Shown: in pieces, positions 23,107-35,721 of the stretch
Layout: every line of letters starts with the position of its first letter
Position numbering within the stretch: position 1 is the stretch's first letter
Source of the DNA: Arabidopsis thaliana
Lineage: Eukaryota > Streptophyta > Magnoliopsida > Brassicales > Brassicaceae
Assembly (NCBI RefSeq): GCF_000001735.4
Contig: NC_003070.9
Span: 22,553,971-22,617,970, forward strand
Direction of reading: 5' to 3'
DNA: 64,000 nt
Position numbers and translations under genes: made by a program
The notes under the pieces: generated by a model
What the model was told of the DNA's origin: nothing
The model's database searches: none
Seen by the model: only the letters and a program-made list of their open reading frames with translations

Positions 23107-26100
23107 CAGGGTGACAGAAACATTTTCGAAAAGAGAGGCTATAAGCGGGATGATGAATCCGACCATGATGGTGTTGCAGAAATTTATGTATGATGTAGTT
23201 ATTGTCCAGGGATCGAAACACCATCATGGTCAGATCCGTCATCCCACTTATGTTTTCTTAGGTCAACAAATATGGACAATTGAAAAGTGAAGCTCTATTT
23301 ATTACGGTATGTTTATGTATCTCTTAGAAGTATATTCTAAATTAAACTCCCTTTATTTGAATTTTATGTTGATATTAGCAGTTTGAGATTAACCGCCTCG
23401 ATAACAAACATCTTGAATCCGTTGAGGTTGATCACGATGATGCCACATCCGGTTTCATTCAAGGACTTCTATTCAGAACAAACTTCATGATTTCTGAACT
23501 AATTGGATATGATAAATGGTAACAAGTATTCACTTGCATTCAAGGGACAAAAAATCATTGGGATATATGATTATGACAAACACGATTGGAAGCTGAATGG
23601 TTGCGGGAGGCAAGCAGTGGGATAATGATCTGCAAGTGGAAACTTCTTACTTTTATCATATCCCATCAGCTCGAAAGTCTTGATGTTAGTTTTGAATTGA
23701 AGTGCTTGAATTACACCAGATTTATTGTGCTCGTGTATCCCGGTAAATTCGACTAATGACCAACTCTTTTGAGGTACGTTTTTTTTTTGGTGGATTAAAG
23801 AGTTTCAAGAAAAGTCTTTGTCATTTGTTCTCCATTTGTTTGTCAAACGCACGTTCTTGAGCCTTTCGGCCTGCAATCTTTCCACTATTCTCTTTTAAAT
23901 TATTTTCACTATTATGATATTGTGCAAAATATTTGTCGAAAACTCGATACTTGTATACAATTTATAAGACATGATCAACTCTCGTTTAAAGATCACCAGG
24001 CACGACATTACTCTCCACTCATCAAGTATTCTTCTCGCCTCATACACCTGAGGTCATCTCTATCTCCTTCAGTTCACAATGGTTGAAATGTTGGAAGCGA
24101 TAGGCATACCGGGAGGCGATAAGTGGGATGATGGATCCGAACATGATGGAATTTATAAGATTCATGTACGTGGTGGTCATACCGGTATCCACAGAGCCGT
24201 GCCTATGGGTAATAAAAAAGGCATTTGCCTCATGTTTTCAAAATCTAAAACTTTTTTAAGGCCCCCAAGATGCTGTAACATAATGGTTTTGAAAGACACT
24301 GTTTTCCATTCATATAATTTTTTTATTATTTCTCTTAAAAGTGACTAATCTATTTTTAATGGTTTTATTTATTCACTTTATTTATTTTAAAACAGTTGGA
24401 ATCTGTTTTAGCACTTCTAAATATTTATTAACTTAACATATACTAATTCATCTTTATAGTAGTTTTGTTTATAAATAATGATTGTGGTGACTTGATAATT
24501 AAAAAAAATTATAAATCTTTAGCAACATGTTTTTGAGATTATAAAACAACAATAAGATTATGATAATTTGGTAAAAGCTTTAATTAAAGATGAAGGAAGA
24601 AAAATTATGTTTTAGTTATATTATTGTTTTGTTTTCAATAATTTATTTAGTTACGAAATTATTTTATTAAAGAAAAAATTGGTAAGGCTATTAATCTCAA
24701 CTTCGCCTTAAGCCCTGATAAGTGTGGGCACTGCACTGGGTATCCAGACCATCCATTTTGAATATTTCAAGAACGGACAGCTGAAAAGTGGAGAACTGTT
24801 TGGTGTTTGGGAGTGGTTTCACACAAACGGTATGACTTTAAAATATATTAGGCTATAGAGAGCATAACAATTCGAAACATAAATAAAACTTGTTTTATCC
24901 GATTTCATGTGACTAATCTCGACGAAAATCAGATTGTTGCGAATAACGGAATGACAATATTTGTTTCTTTTATTTTTCTAATGCAGATTGAGATTGACCA
25001 TCTTAACAATGAGCATCTTGAATCTGTTGAGAGTTATTACGACGATGCACCCTGTTACATTCAAGCACTTCAATTTAAAACCAATTTCAAGGTTTCCGAA
25101 CTGATTGGATATGGCAAGGGTACCAAATTTTCACTTTCAGTCAAGGGAAAGATTATCATTGGGTTTCATGGATATATAAAAAGCCAGAACAATCCACTAG
25201 TAAAATCTCTTGGAGCATATTTCACATGGATTCCTGATTGTAGATTAGAAGCAAAAGGCAGCAAGGGAGGCATACAATGGGATGATGGAGCAGACCATGA
25301 AGGTATAACAAAGATTCATGTAAGAGGTGGTTTTGAAGGCATTCAATACATCAAGTTCGACTATGTCAAGAGTGGACAGCCTAAAATTGGCTCAGTCCAC
25401 GGTCTCTCGGGTAGAGGTTTCTCGCAGGCGGTATGTATTGGAATTTCCCATGTTCTCATTATTGGCATGATTTCTAACCTCTCTTTTCTCCACCATTTTC
25501 TTTTTCTTATTTGTTTTCAGTTTGAGATGACCATCTCAACAATGAACATTTGGTATCTGTAGAGGGTTACTATGATGACGAGTCTACAGCCATTCAAGCA
25601 CTTCAATTCAAAACTAACATAAAGACTTCTGAGCTGCTAGGATATGAAAAGGGTAAGAAGTTTTCACTTGCAGACAAGGGAAAGAAAATTATTGGGTTTC
25701 ATGGATATGCTGAGAAGAACCTCATTTCTCTTGGAGCATATTTCACAACAGTTTCTGTTACTAAATCGGTATGTCACGGTAGTAAGATAATCGAGTCTTG
25801 GGATGATGGTGTTTTTGACGGCATAAGAAAGGTGTATGTTAGTTATTCTATCAATCATGTAGCGTGTATCACGTTTGAGTACATCAGTAATCACTCAGTT
25901 GTGAAGCGTCAGCACGGGAATAACACATCATTAGTAGAAGAGGTCAGATTCCTTGATAGCTTATACTTGTTGATTATATACTTCTTGTTCTTGACTTGTA
26001 TCTAAAATAAGAAGTTTAATACAGTTTGAGTTAAACTATCCCAATGAATTTATCACATCTGTGGATGGTACTTTCAAAAACTCTGGCATGAGGAAAGTGA

Positions 26101-26811
26101 TGTGCGTTACGTCTTTGGTTTTCAAAACATCAAAAGGGAGAATTTCTCCGACATATGGAAGCGTGACTGGGACTAAATTTGTGTTGGAGACCAAAGATTG
26201 TGCTCTAGCTGGGTTCCATGGATGGACTTTTCTTGGTTTTCTTACTGCTATTGGTGCATATTTTTCTCTGCTGCCTTGTCCTCCTAATGCGGAGAAACTA
26301 GAAGCACGAGGTTATGATCGAGGAGCTTTTTGGGATGATGGTGTTTACGATGGTGTTAGAAAGATATATGTAGGACAATGTGAAAATGGTATCGCATTCC
26401 TCAAGTTCGTTTACGACAAGGACACTCGGATGGTTATTGGAGACGATCATGGAAACAAAACACCACTTGAAGTCAAAGAGGTAATTCTAATTATCAAACT
26501 TGTTCTTACATTTATCTTTGGGAACATATTAGCTTAATATTTTTGTTGATCTGGCACAGTTGGACCTTGAGTATCCTGGTGAATATGTCACAGCGGTGGA
26601 GGGCTGTTACAATAAAGGAATTGAGGGTGACGTGGAATCTATAACCATGCTTAAGTTTAAGACTAACAAACGAACATCTATATCCTTTGGATTCGAATCT
26701 AGTTCAAGCTTTCTACTCGAGAAAGAAGGCTTCAAAATCGTTGGGTTCCATGGAAAAGCAAGTAACATGATTCATCAGCTTGGGGTTCATGTCATTCCCA
26801 TCACCCACTGA
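23107..26811 (+). pseudogene. AT1G61230: Jacalin-lectin (myrosinase-binding-like) gene, decaying
   Basis: Several tandem jacalin domains on plus. Degenerate pieces lie at about 23390-23520 (FEINRLDNKHLESVE, then a frame break), 24079-24190 (DKWDDGSEHDGIYKIHV) and 24745-24830. Well-kept domain exons are about 24988-25430 (IEIDHLNNEHLESVES ... GGFEGIQYIKFDYVKSGQ), 25521-25940, about 26025-26480 (FELNYPNEFITSV ... WDDGVYDGVRKIYVG) and 26560-26811 ([13 protein letters not shown] ... HQLGVHVIP, stop TGA). At about 25527 the exon following the ttttcag acceptor lacks one base relative to FEIDHLNNEH, so splicing as in its siblings shifts the frame. Jacalin domains bind mannose-type sugars; relatives associate with myrosinase. 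A product from the last three exons alone remains possible. AT1G61230 is recalled from gene order. Confidence 0.75.
23142..23250. repeat. Inverted repeat made of jacalin coding sequence
   Basis: A 34-nt arm at 23142-23175 pairs with 23217-23250, with about 30 of 34 positions complementary and a 41-nt loop. Each arm, read outward, resembles the jacalin WDDGSDHDGV coding block seen at 24127 and 25278. It could fold as a hairpin in RNA. Confidence 0.75.
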
Positions 26812-28566
26812 TCATCTTAATACTATATCCTTAATCTCTCATGTAATAAGAATCATCCTAGTTTTTATTTTGTTTTTTCTCTTTTTATATCAACAACATG
26901 CAAACGTAATTTGCTGCAAGTCCTTGTTAAACATCACATAAAAATTATTTTTTAAAAATAACTACTCAATTATAAAAAACATTTGTCTAAATAAATTGAT
27001 AGCATTAAACATTAATTTCCTGAATTGTCTAACATCCAATAAAAGCAGTATTTTTCAATCCAATAACAAGCCAAGCTGGTTTACTCCGGTTTAACGTTTA
27101 GCATCTTTGAGAGCTAACAAACTTTAAACAAATCTGAAAAACAAAAGCCAATACGAATCTAGTTAGTGCCAATAAGTCATGTTCTAGTTGAACAACCCAA
27201 GAAGTAGAAAACTTTTTGGAGCTTTGGATTTGGAGTTGCTTCAAGAGCAAACCAGACACACTTATATGTTCTGTTTCTTATTGAAAGTTGTTGTAAACTA
27301 AAATAATTAAGGAAACGCAAAACATGGTAATCAAAAATACATTTTTTATTTTCTTATAAACAAATACACCACACATTACTAAACTTATTTTTTAAAAAAT
27401 CATTCCTCCAATTCTCGTATTTGGTCGCAGAATCCAACTTAATAAACAATTAAATTAATTATTACTATTATATTTAGGAAGAGAAAGACAGAGATAGATT
27501 CAGCAGATGACACGAATCACTCCACCATAGCTTCTTCTCTCTTTTTTGTTTTCTTCTGATTCCGCGTAGAACATTTGTTGTTGGGTTTGGTTTCGATTGA
27601 TTCTTGAAATTGGTTTTGGTAAAAAATCTCACCTTTAAAGTGTAAACACTTTACTTTCTCTCAAAAGTACCACTTACCATCTGGGTTTTGCTTCATTAAC
27701 CATTACAGTGACTCTGCAATCTTTCAAGTTTTCAGATATCTTCTCTTTAAGGTTTGTGTCTGTTTTTTTATCTTTTCTTCTTACTCAGTTTCTTTTATGT
27801 TGTCTATGCTTTAATTAAAGATTACCTCTTAGAAATTTATCGCACCGCCATTAATTTTTCATTGTAATTTGTTGAACAGTTCGTGACCAGATTTCTTCCT
27901 AAATATAAGCTTTAAATGACTAATTTTTGTTGTTGTTAATTAATGTCTTAACCAAAGCAACTTTTTTTCTTTTTAATTTCATATCATTAGTATTTAGAGT
28001 TTATTTACTTTCCCTAGATCTGGAGAAAGATAACAAAACTCCAAGAAAATTTTAATGAATTGTTTCTATTCGTTTATTTATACGAATCCTTAGCCGTTTC
28101 GCTTTCAACAGTGGCCCAGATTGTGTTCGTCTGTGTCTGTGAGAGTGAGTAAAACTCTGTAAGAAGCCATCTTTGTGTGTCTCTTTAAGCTTTTTATCTT
28201 CTTATAATCTCATTGTTCCAGAAAAGATATCTCATCTTTGTAGAACAGATTTATTAGAATACATGCTAAAAAAGTTTCGATTTTTATTTGGTATGTGGAG
28301 CCTCTGATTTTTGTGTTCTTTTGTAGATTTTTCGAAAAGATACATTCTTGCATGTGCGTAGATCAGCCTTGTATAGAACTGAGATTTTGGTGAAGCTTTG
28401 TTGAATTGGTTTCTTTGTTCTTTCTGTTCTTGTGAAGGGAACAACACAAAGACGGTGGCTTTGGTGAGTTTTTCAGATAGTGGAAATTTTGAAATGTCTT
28501 TGTGTTTGTATGGGAATTGATGAATATTGCTTTGTGTGTGGTTTTTTGTAGCTCGGTAAATAGATT
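26812..28566 (+). other. Intergenic and 5' leader of the DUF707 gene
   Basis: AT-rich spacer to about 27480, then CT-rich transcribed-looking DNA. GT/AG-like sites at about 27753 and 28551 suggest one or more introns in the 5' UTR. No coding gene seen. Confidence 0.45.
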
Positions 28567-31080
28567 ATGGAACATGGTTTACCGTCTATTAAATCATGGA
28601 AGTCACTTGTTAAGAGAAGAAACAATGCTCAAGAAGGGGTAAGTCAAGCTTTTTTTCTCTGTATCTCACCACAATATTCCTGGTTTATGCTGTTGATTTT
28701 GATGTGGGAATGCTGAAATCTGCAGGGTAAATCGTCATGGAAAATGAAACCAGTTGTGGTGCTAATGTGTACAGTACTTTTGATCTTTTGGTATAAGACT
28801 ACAAATATTCAGTATGAACAAACAGAGGTATTGTGGAAAAGACAGAGCTATCATGTTTAGATATAACGATGTGATTATTGATATGTAACTCTCTTTTGTT
28901 TGCTATATGCATTACTCAGATAGAAGAAACAGATTATCCATTTGAGATGGCAAAGGTAACATTTTTGAATATCTTTGTTTCTAATGTTGATGCATTACTG
29001 GTCTGAAGTTGATGTGTGTGGATCTTGTTCAGGAATCTGAACCGGTCAGTGAAAAGTTGAAAGGCTTACCTTTTGGTATCATGCAACCTAAATCAGATTT
29101 GGAGTTAAAGCCACTTTGGTCAAGTAGTAGTTTGAGGTCAAAGGTTAGATTTTTCTGTAAGCTTTAGATAGAGGAATCAGATATATTTGTTGCTGTAGGA
29201 AGTTTCTAATAGACTGTTGTTGTCTTACAACAGAGCGGCGAATTGACCAACCGTAACTTGTTGGCAATGCCGGTAGGACTTAAGCAAAAGGATAATGTTG
29301 ATGCTGTTGTAAAGAAGGTAAGTATGCTTTTGTCTAGATCAGTGAATTACTGAAAATTTTCTGTTTCTAATGTTAGTTAGTTTGTTGTATTCAGTTTCTT
29401 CCTGCGAATTTCACTGTCATTCTATTTCATTATGATGGAAACATGGATCAATGGTGGGATCTAGAGTGGAGCTCAAAAGCCATACACATTGTTGCACATA
29501 ACCAAACAAAATGGTATAGTGATGTTTCCAATATAAAATCTATGAAGATCAACTATATATATGGCTTGTAACAATGATATTTACTCAGGTGGTTTGCGAA
29601 ACGTTTTCTCCATCCTGATATTGTCTCCATTTACGATTATGTTTTTCTTTGGGATGAAGATCTTGGAGTGGAGAATTTCAACCCTCAAAAGTAAAATTCC
29701 ATTTACAACTTCACTTGTGAATTTACCTGAGATCAAATCTTGGAGTGCCTTTTCTAAGCAGTCTCTCTACAGGTACCTGAGGATAGTTAAAACAGCGGGA
29801 CTGGAGATATCTCAACCGGCCTTGCACCCAAACTCAACTGAAGTTCACCATAGAATTACAGTCCGGTCTAGAACGAAAATATTTCATAGGTGAGTTCCTT
29901 GTGATTTTGTGAACCACTTTGTTAAGTAGTTCTCTTGATAATTTGTGTCTTCGATTACTTACACAAAATGATAACAAAACCGCAGGCGAGTTTACGATAG
30001 TAGAGGCAATATGAAATGTTCAAATGCTAGTGAAGGGCCCCCATGCACAGGGTAAAATTTCTTAAGTAGCATAACAGTTTAAGACTTCTCTATATGCCAA
30101 AACACAGACATTAATGTCATTGTTTTGTCTGTTTTTTCTCTGTTTTTTCCAGATTTGTTGAAGGAATGGCTCCAGTGTTTTCGAGATCTGCATGGTTTTG
30201 CACTTGGAATCTAATACAAGTAATTTTAAGAGATGAATGCTTATAAACAAATATATCTGTTCTTCTTTAAATGAAATTGCATCCTACTTATTGTTTTTGC
30301 GGTTTGTAGAATGATCTGGTTCATGGTTGGGGAATGGATATGAAACTTGGATACTGTGCTCAGGTAAAGACTTTTTCTTCTTTAAGACCTTGCAACATCA
30401 CTCGTCTCCATTAGCATTGTGATCCGATTGCATTCTCTAGATGAATCGGTTTTGAAAATGTCGTTTTTAGGGTGACCGTAGCAAGAAAGTAGGCATTGTC
30501 GACAGTGAATATATCTTCCATCAAGGCATTCAAACACTAGGTGGAAGCGGTTATCCCGATAAGAAGGTAAGATCATCTACTTCCCCACCTATTCTCCTTG
30601 TATGTATACCCAAAACCGATAAACGAATAATCTCTTCCTAATTTCCACAGAACTCAGCTCGCAGCGGAGTAAATAGGGTAAGCTACGTAACTATCCAAAT
30701 CCTCATTTGTTTACTGTAAAACAAACAGAAAGTTCACAACTTTGGTCACTTTTTTCTTATGTACAGAGACGCGGTTCTGCGACTTTTGATTCAAGAACAG
30801 AGGTGAGTTATTATTACCTGATGATGAATCTGCTTTAGGAACTTTCTTTCGTCTATAGAGCAGGAGTGTAATGTGTGTGTTTTGTGAGCAGATACGGAGA
30901 CAATCAACGTGGGAGCTGCAAGCTTTTAAAGAACGGTGGAACCAAGCGGTTGCAGAAGACAAATACTGGGTGGAGCGGTCTTCACCGAGCCGGAACCGAA
31001 TAGGCAATAACCGGAGATTAAAAAGAAGTAGTATGATTCCAAGTTTATTGCAGAGGAAAGCTGAAGAGACTACAACATAA
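28567..31080 (+). CDS. AT1G61240: DUF707 protein, single-pass Golgi-type membrane protein
   Basis: About fifteen small exons. Start MEHGLPSIKSWKSLVKRRNN at 28567. Exon 2 encodes one membrane segment, PVVVLMCTVLLIFWYKT, so topology is type II: short cytosolic tail, lumenal body. The DUF707 core follows across exons: FLPANFTVILFHYDGNMDQW and AIHIVAHNQTKWWFAKRFLHPD (about 29394-29620), YDYVFLWDEDLGVENFNP (about 29627-29690), then GLEISQPALHP, FVEGMAPVFSRSAWFCTW (about 30153) and GWGMDMKLGYCAQ (30310-30363), then HQGIQTLGG. The last exon ends LQRKAEETTT at 31080. FLWDEDLG resembles a glycosyltransferase acidic motif, but no activity is established to my knowledge. It is not in the same family as any neighbour. 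Confidence 0.9.
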
Positions 31081-32064
31081 ACAGATACAGTTTTAATCAG
31101 ATTAAATATAGAGAAATGTTTTTTTGGTTGGTCTCATTGTTATATATAAGTTAATAGTTAATCATTTACCTCTCTTTGATTAGTGTAGTTTTCATGATCT
31201 TCTTTAATGGTTCAGTCTCTCTCCATTTTGATTAAATTCCAATTATATGAGCATATTTTTCTTGAAAAAAGTGTTCATATTAAAAAATTAAGGATAAAGT
31301 TCAATTCTTTTTTTCTCAATAAACCCTCTTTTTGATTTAGATATAAAGTTATGAAATATCCCATTAAAGGTTCTCTCAATCAGTTTCATATAACTAAAAA
31401 GATTTAAAAACATATATCTTCTTGTTATAAAGTAAAAGCTTTCAATCAATCATATAAAAGACAGAGAAAACAAAATTTAAAGTTTTTGTTTTATTTTTCT
31501 AAAAGTTATTTTTTTTTCAAGCTTGAGCATTTTTTCAAAATTAATATCAATTTTTGTATAAAACGAAATTGTGCCGTATGTGATGGGTTACTTTTCAAAT
31601 GTTCTTAGAAGCAGACAAGATCATTGACCAAAGGAGGACAATTTCAATTTTTTCCTATGTGTGTGTGTGTACTCATTAGAAAATTCAAATTATTTGAAAC
31701 TTCAGTTGTTGAATAACTAAAAAAAGGCTAATATTTAATTTGTCTTACAATGGTGATAATGACATCAATGTAATGAATCTACAAATTTTACAACTAATAA
31801 AATTGAAATATTTTAAAGTGTAAAGTACTAAGGAGGATTAAGAATAAATTCAGATAAGATAAATGGTAATTAGCAATATAGCAAAAAAAGAACAATTATT
31901 TACTAAAAAGACACGCTTTTGTGTCTTCATATAAGCTTGTCTTCAACGTTCGGCTAATCCTTGGTCCGTGCTAAGATCTTAGATCGATTTCTAAAGTCTT
32001 CGTCTTCTTCTTCTTCTGATAACTAGCTTTTTCAATCTTCTGAAGCTTTAATTTTTTCATACCC
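31081..32064. other. Intergenic, 3' UTR and SCAMP promoter
   Basis: AT-rich. A (GT)n run lies near 31658. Leader-like CT-rich DNA starts about 31980. No gene. Confidence 0.5.
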
Positions 32065-34694
32065 ATGGCTAATCGTTATGATCCAAATCCTTTCGCTGAG
32101 GAAGAAGAAGTCAATCCTTTCGCTGTAAGCTTCTTGACTTTTCGATTCAACTCGTAAAAACTAGAGATTGATCTTTCTCCGAATTGGGTTTTTCAATTTT
32201 GGTTGATTCGTTGAATCTTGTTAATCTTTGGGTTTTACTTAGGGTTTTATTTTGTTGTTGATTTGATTTCTACTGGCTTGTAACTTAGAAATTGAAAATG
32301 GGTTTAAAGGAATTGGAAATTATGAGAGATTTGTAATTCATGGGGTTGATAAAGTTTCTACCTTTATGTTCACTAAAACTTGGGTTTGTGATGCTTTTAT
32401 CTACTATTTGTCATGAATCTTGAAGACGTTTCTCACTGAATTTTGTTTTTTCTTAAATGATTTGTAATGGTTGTGAATCTATTTTACATGATGTAGAATG
32501 CTAGAGGAGTTCCACCTGCGTCGAATTCGAGACTTTCGCCTTTGCCTCCAGAGCCTGTTGGTTTCGATTATGGTCGAACCGTAGACATTCCTCTTGACAG
32601 AGCTGGTACACAGGTTAGTTAGAGATATTGGAGTAATTGTTTATTATATGATATTGTGATTAGGTGGATCTTGGAGTTACTTATGATAGCATTTTGTGCC
32701 TTGGAATCCAGGATTTGAAGAAGAAAGAGAAGGAACTCCAAGCCAAAGAAGCTGAGCTAAAACGACGAGAGCAGGTATTGGCTGCTATAATTAGTTAAAT
32801 TAAAGCATGGACTTATCAACTATGAGCCGTCTTTAGATAGTTCTTTGCAATGGTTCTATAAGTGCAAACATGATTATTTTTTTGGTTTCCTTGGTTACAT
32901 GTTTAAACCTTTTGAAATTCGTATTACTAAGCATCGGTGTTGTTATTTGTTTTATTTGGTTTTATTTAGGACCTCAAACGGAAAGAAGATGCTGCTGCAC
33001 GAGGTACTACAATATACTCTTTTCAAGCACTTGTTTCCAAGTTGTCTCCTAGATGATTTTGAACTTGTTATTAACTGTTTTAACTTATTTGTGTCTCAAA
33101 TGACTGGTTTATTTGTTCCTCTATTAAAATCTTTCATTTTGCGGTTTACTCTATGCAGCTGGAATCGTTATTGAAGTGAAAAACTGGCCGCCTTTCTTCC
33201 CACTTATCCACCATGACATCGCAAACGAAATTCCGGTTCATCTCCAAAGACTACAGTATGTTACCTTTGCAACGTATTTGGGTACGTATAGTGTTCTAGG
33301 TTAACATTTTTCATATGATACAAATACTTGCTCTTTCCTGCATTAGTATTCAAATTTAAAGGATCACAGTTTTCAAGCATGAGATTTGTATTTGTTGCTT
33401 CTTTCATTTGGTTGACACCATCTAGATGTAATTCTTGTTTGGCAGGGTTGGTTCTTTGTCTTTTCTGGAATATCATCGCCGTTACTACAGCTTGGATCAA
33501 AGGAGAAGGTTTGTTTCTTAAGTCTATTTCAAATGTTGCTTGTTCTTCTGTAAGAGACCTTAAATGCATATTAACAGGCTTAAGAGTTTGGTTTTATTTT
33601 GTTCAGGAGTGACGATATGGCTTCTTGCCTTAATTTACTTCATAGCGGGTGTTCCAGGAGGCTATGTGTTATGGTATCGACCACTCTACCGTGCCTTCAG
33701 GTTCTTACATGATTTTTGGAGTTCTCTACTTTCAAAGTGTAGATATATTTTTCATAATGTTATTATGTTACTGATTTATCAATTTTTTGTTGAATGTTTG
33801 CAGAACTGATAGTGCATTGAGCTTTGGATGGTTTTTCTTGTTCTATATGGTGAGCTATAATTAGCTTTTATGGATATTTTTACATTTATGCTCAGTATAA
33901 AAAAAATCAGTTCTGAAATCTTGTTCTTGCTGCAGCTCCACATTGCTTTCTGCGTCTTTGCTGCAGTTGCTCCACCTGTCGTCTTCAAAGGAAAATCTCT
34001 TGCGTAAGTTTCTTTGTCATCGAACTTCTAAACAATTGAAGTTGATCTTGTCACTGTGTTTGGTAATTTGAGTGTGGAGAAAATCCATTTGAATTGATCA
34101 AAAGCAAACAACCACAAGTTTTTTTGCTCCAAATCTTTATTGCATACTTCAGAAAACACTGGTATATTAGTAACCATTCTGGTACCTGTCATTGGCATAC
34201 TCCACTGAACAATAGTTGCATAAATAGTTGCTATCCATTGTTTGGAAAATTCTATAACCTTCTTTTTGTAATCTATTTTTCTTTCTGTAACAGTGGGATC
34301 TTACCTGCAATAGATGTCTTAAGTGGTCAAGCAATTGTTGGGGTAAGCTCTCTCACCCTTTGATGATCTTAAAAACAACTCTAAGATAAAAGCCTGATCT
34401 GATTATATGTATCAATGATCTGATATCTGTTCTGTTTATAGATATTCTACTTCATTGGGTTTGCATTTTTCTGCCTCGAATCAGTGGTTAGCATCTGGGT
34501 TATTCAGGTCTGTCTCTTCAACTCCCATCACTATATTATCAGTCTTTGAACATAGTGTTATAATCTGTACTCATTTCTTTTGGTATGGGTTTGTTTTGTT
34601 GGAGCAGCAAGTGTATATGTACTTCCGAGGCAGCGGGAAACAAGATCAAATGAGACGGGAAGCAGCGAGAGGAGCCTTGAGAGCCGCTGTTTGA
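32065..34694 (+). CDS. SC3: Secretory carrier membrane protein (SCAMP)
   Basis: Multi-exon gene starting [20 protein letters not shown] at 32065. Two NPF motifs bind EH-domain endocytic proteins. Exons 3-4 encode a charged coiled coil ([21 protein letters not shown]). Exon 5 (about 33160-33282) gives the SCAMP signature ahead of the membrane domain ([22 protein letters not shown]). Exons at about 33446-34495 encode four hydrophobic segments ([80 protein letters not shown]). The last exon ends with the conserved [23 protein letters not shown] tail at 34694. SCAMPs cycle between the trans-Golgi/early endosome, plasma membrane and cell plate. The name SC3 (AT1G61250) is from memory. Confidence 0.92.
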
Positions 34695-35289
34695 GAGTTC
34701 TCCTTGTAACATTCTGGTTTGTGTATGCACTGTTTCTTTTTTCAGATTTTCTTGAAGTCTCTCTCTCTCTCTCTCTCTCTCTCTGCTCTATAAACAAAAA
34801 AAAAAAGATTTAATTTTTCCTTTGTACCTTTATGTCATGTAAATTTGTTTGTTCAAAAATCAGAGTTCAGATTCATACGTATTTTGAAATCATTCATGAA
34901 TTTTTACTTTTTTTATAAGAACTCATCTTACATCCACACCAATATTTTTAACGGCTATTTTTATGTGTTTCAGTTTTCAAATATAATTTTAAGAGAAATT
35001 CTTACATTTAGGAAAATATTAGTTTGCATACATTGTCAAATATTTTTCAATAACTTTTACCGTTTGTAACCAAACGTAGTAACGGTACACCTCTTACCGT
35101 TCTCTTTTTTTTTTTTTTTTTTTTTTTGACAGCACCGTTCTCTTTTTGCTAGGGTTGCTCCATTCCATTAGCAATATTTTGGGTATATTGACCAAATCAA
35201 AACGCACCAAATCTAGAAAACAAAAATAAAAACTAAAGACTATATGCTATTATATTATATAAATAAAAATTTCCCACGACATTCACATT
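34695..35289. other. Convergent intergenic region
   Basis: 3' ends of the SCAMP and of the small secreted protein face each other. It contains a CT microsatellite at 34758-34784 and a T-tailed micro-insertion at 35110-35133. No gene. Confidence 0.6.
35096..35147 (-). mobile_element. 24-bp poly(A)-type micro-insertion between 14-bp direct repeats
   Basis: ACCGTTCTCTTTTT stands at 35096-35109 and again at 35134-35147. Between lies a T run followed by GACAGC; read on minus this is GCTGTC followed by a poly(A) tail. Confidence 0.7.
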
Positions 35290-35721
35290 TCAACAATAAG
35301 CCACACACTTCTTACAATCAATGGTGCAACCACCACCACCACCACCGTATCCTTTGCCTTTCCGGCTTAAAGACTTGAAACACTTTGCCGGACAAGTCAG
35401 CTTCTTCATGTAACAATGACCTTTCTCTTCACACATCACCGTTAGTCTCACCCCACGTCCTTTGCTATATCCGCCGCTAAGTTCGCTGTAACTACCGCCA
35501 GGACCGGAACCCGGTAAAATAAAACCGGTTGCTGGTTCGGTTGTAAGGCCAGGGTATCCTCCTGATCCATAGCCCTTGTTATAGTTATCTTTAGAGTGTT
35601 TCTTGAGCTGATCCGAGTAGGATCCGGTTGATGATGATGATTCGGGTCGGGCCGGGCGTGAGTGAGAGAGTGTTAGTGTGAGAAGCAAAATCGTGAAGAG
35701 GAGATTGAGTTTTGTAGCCAT
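35290..35721 (-). CDS. Small secreted Gly/Tyr- and Cys-rich protein
   Basis: A single-exon 143-residue protein. Residues 1-21 form a clear signal peptide (hydrophobic LLFTILLLTLTLS). Then comes a Ser/Gly/Tyr-rich linker (GYGSGGYPG, GPGGSYSELSGGYSKG), then a C-terminal domain of about 50 residues with eight Cys: MC, HC, TC, KC, a GYGGGGGGC turn, DC, KC and a terminal YC. Plants have a family of such proteins with a conserved Cys block split by a glycine stretch, sometimes labelled keratin-associated-like; function unknown to me. Even Cys number and the signal peptide imply an extracellular, disulfide-bonded protein. A TATA-like TTTATAGAG sits in reverse at about 35773. Confidence 0.85.
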   Translation of the reverse strand: MATKLNLLFTILLLTLTLSHSRPARPESSSSTGSYSDQLKKHSKDNYNKGYGSGGYPGLTTEPATGFILPGSGPGGSYSELSGGYSKGRGVRLTVMCEEKGHCYMKKLTCPAKCFKSLSRKGKGYGGGGGGCTIDCKKCVAYC

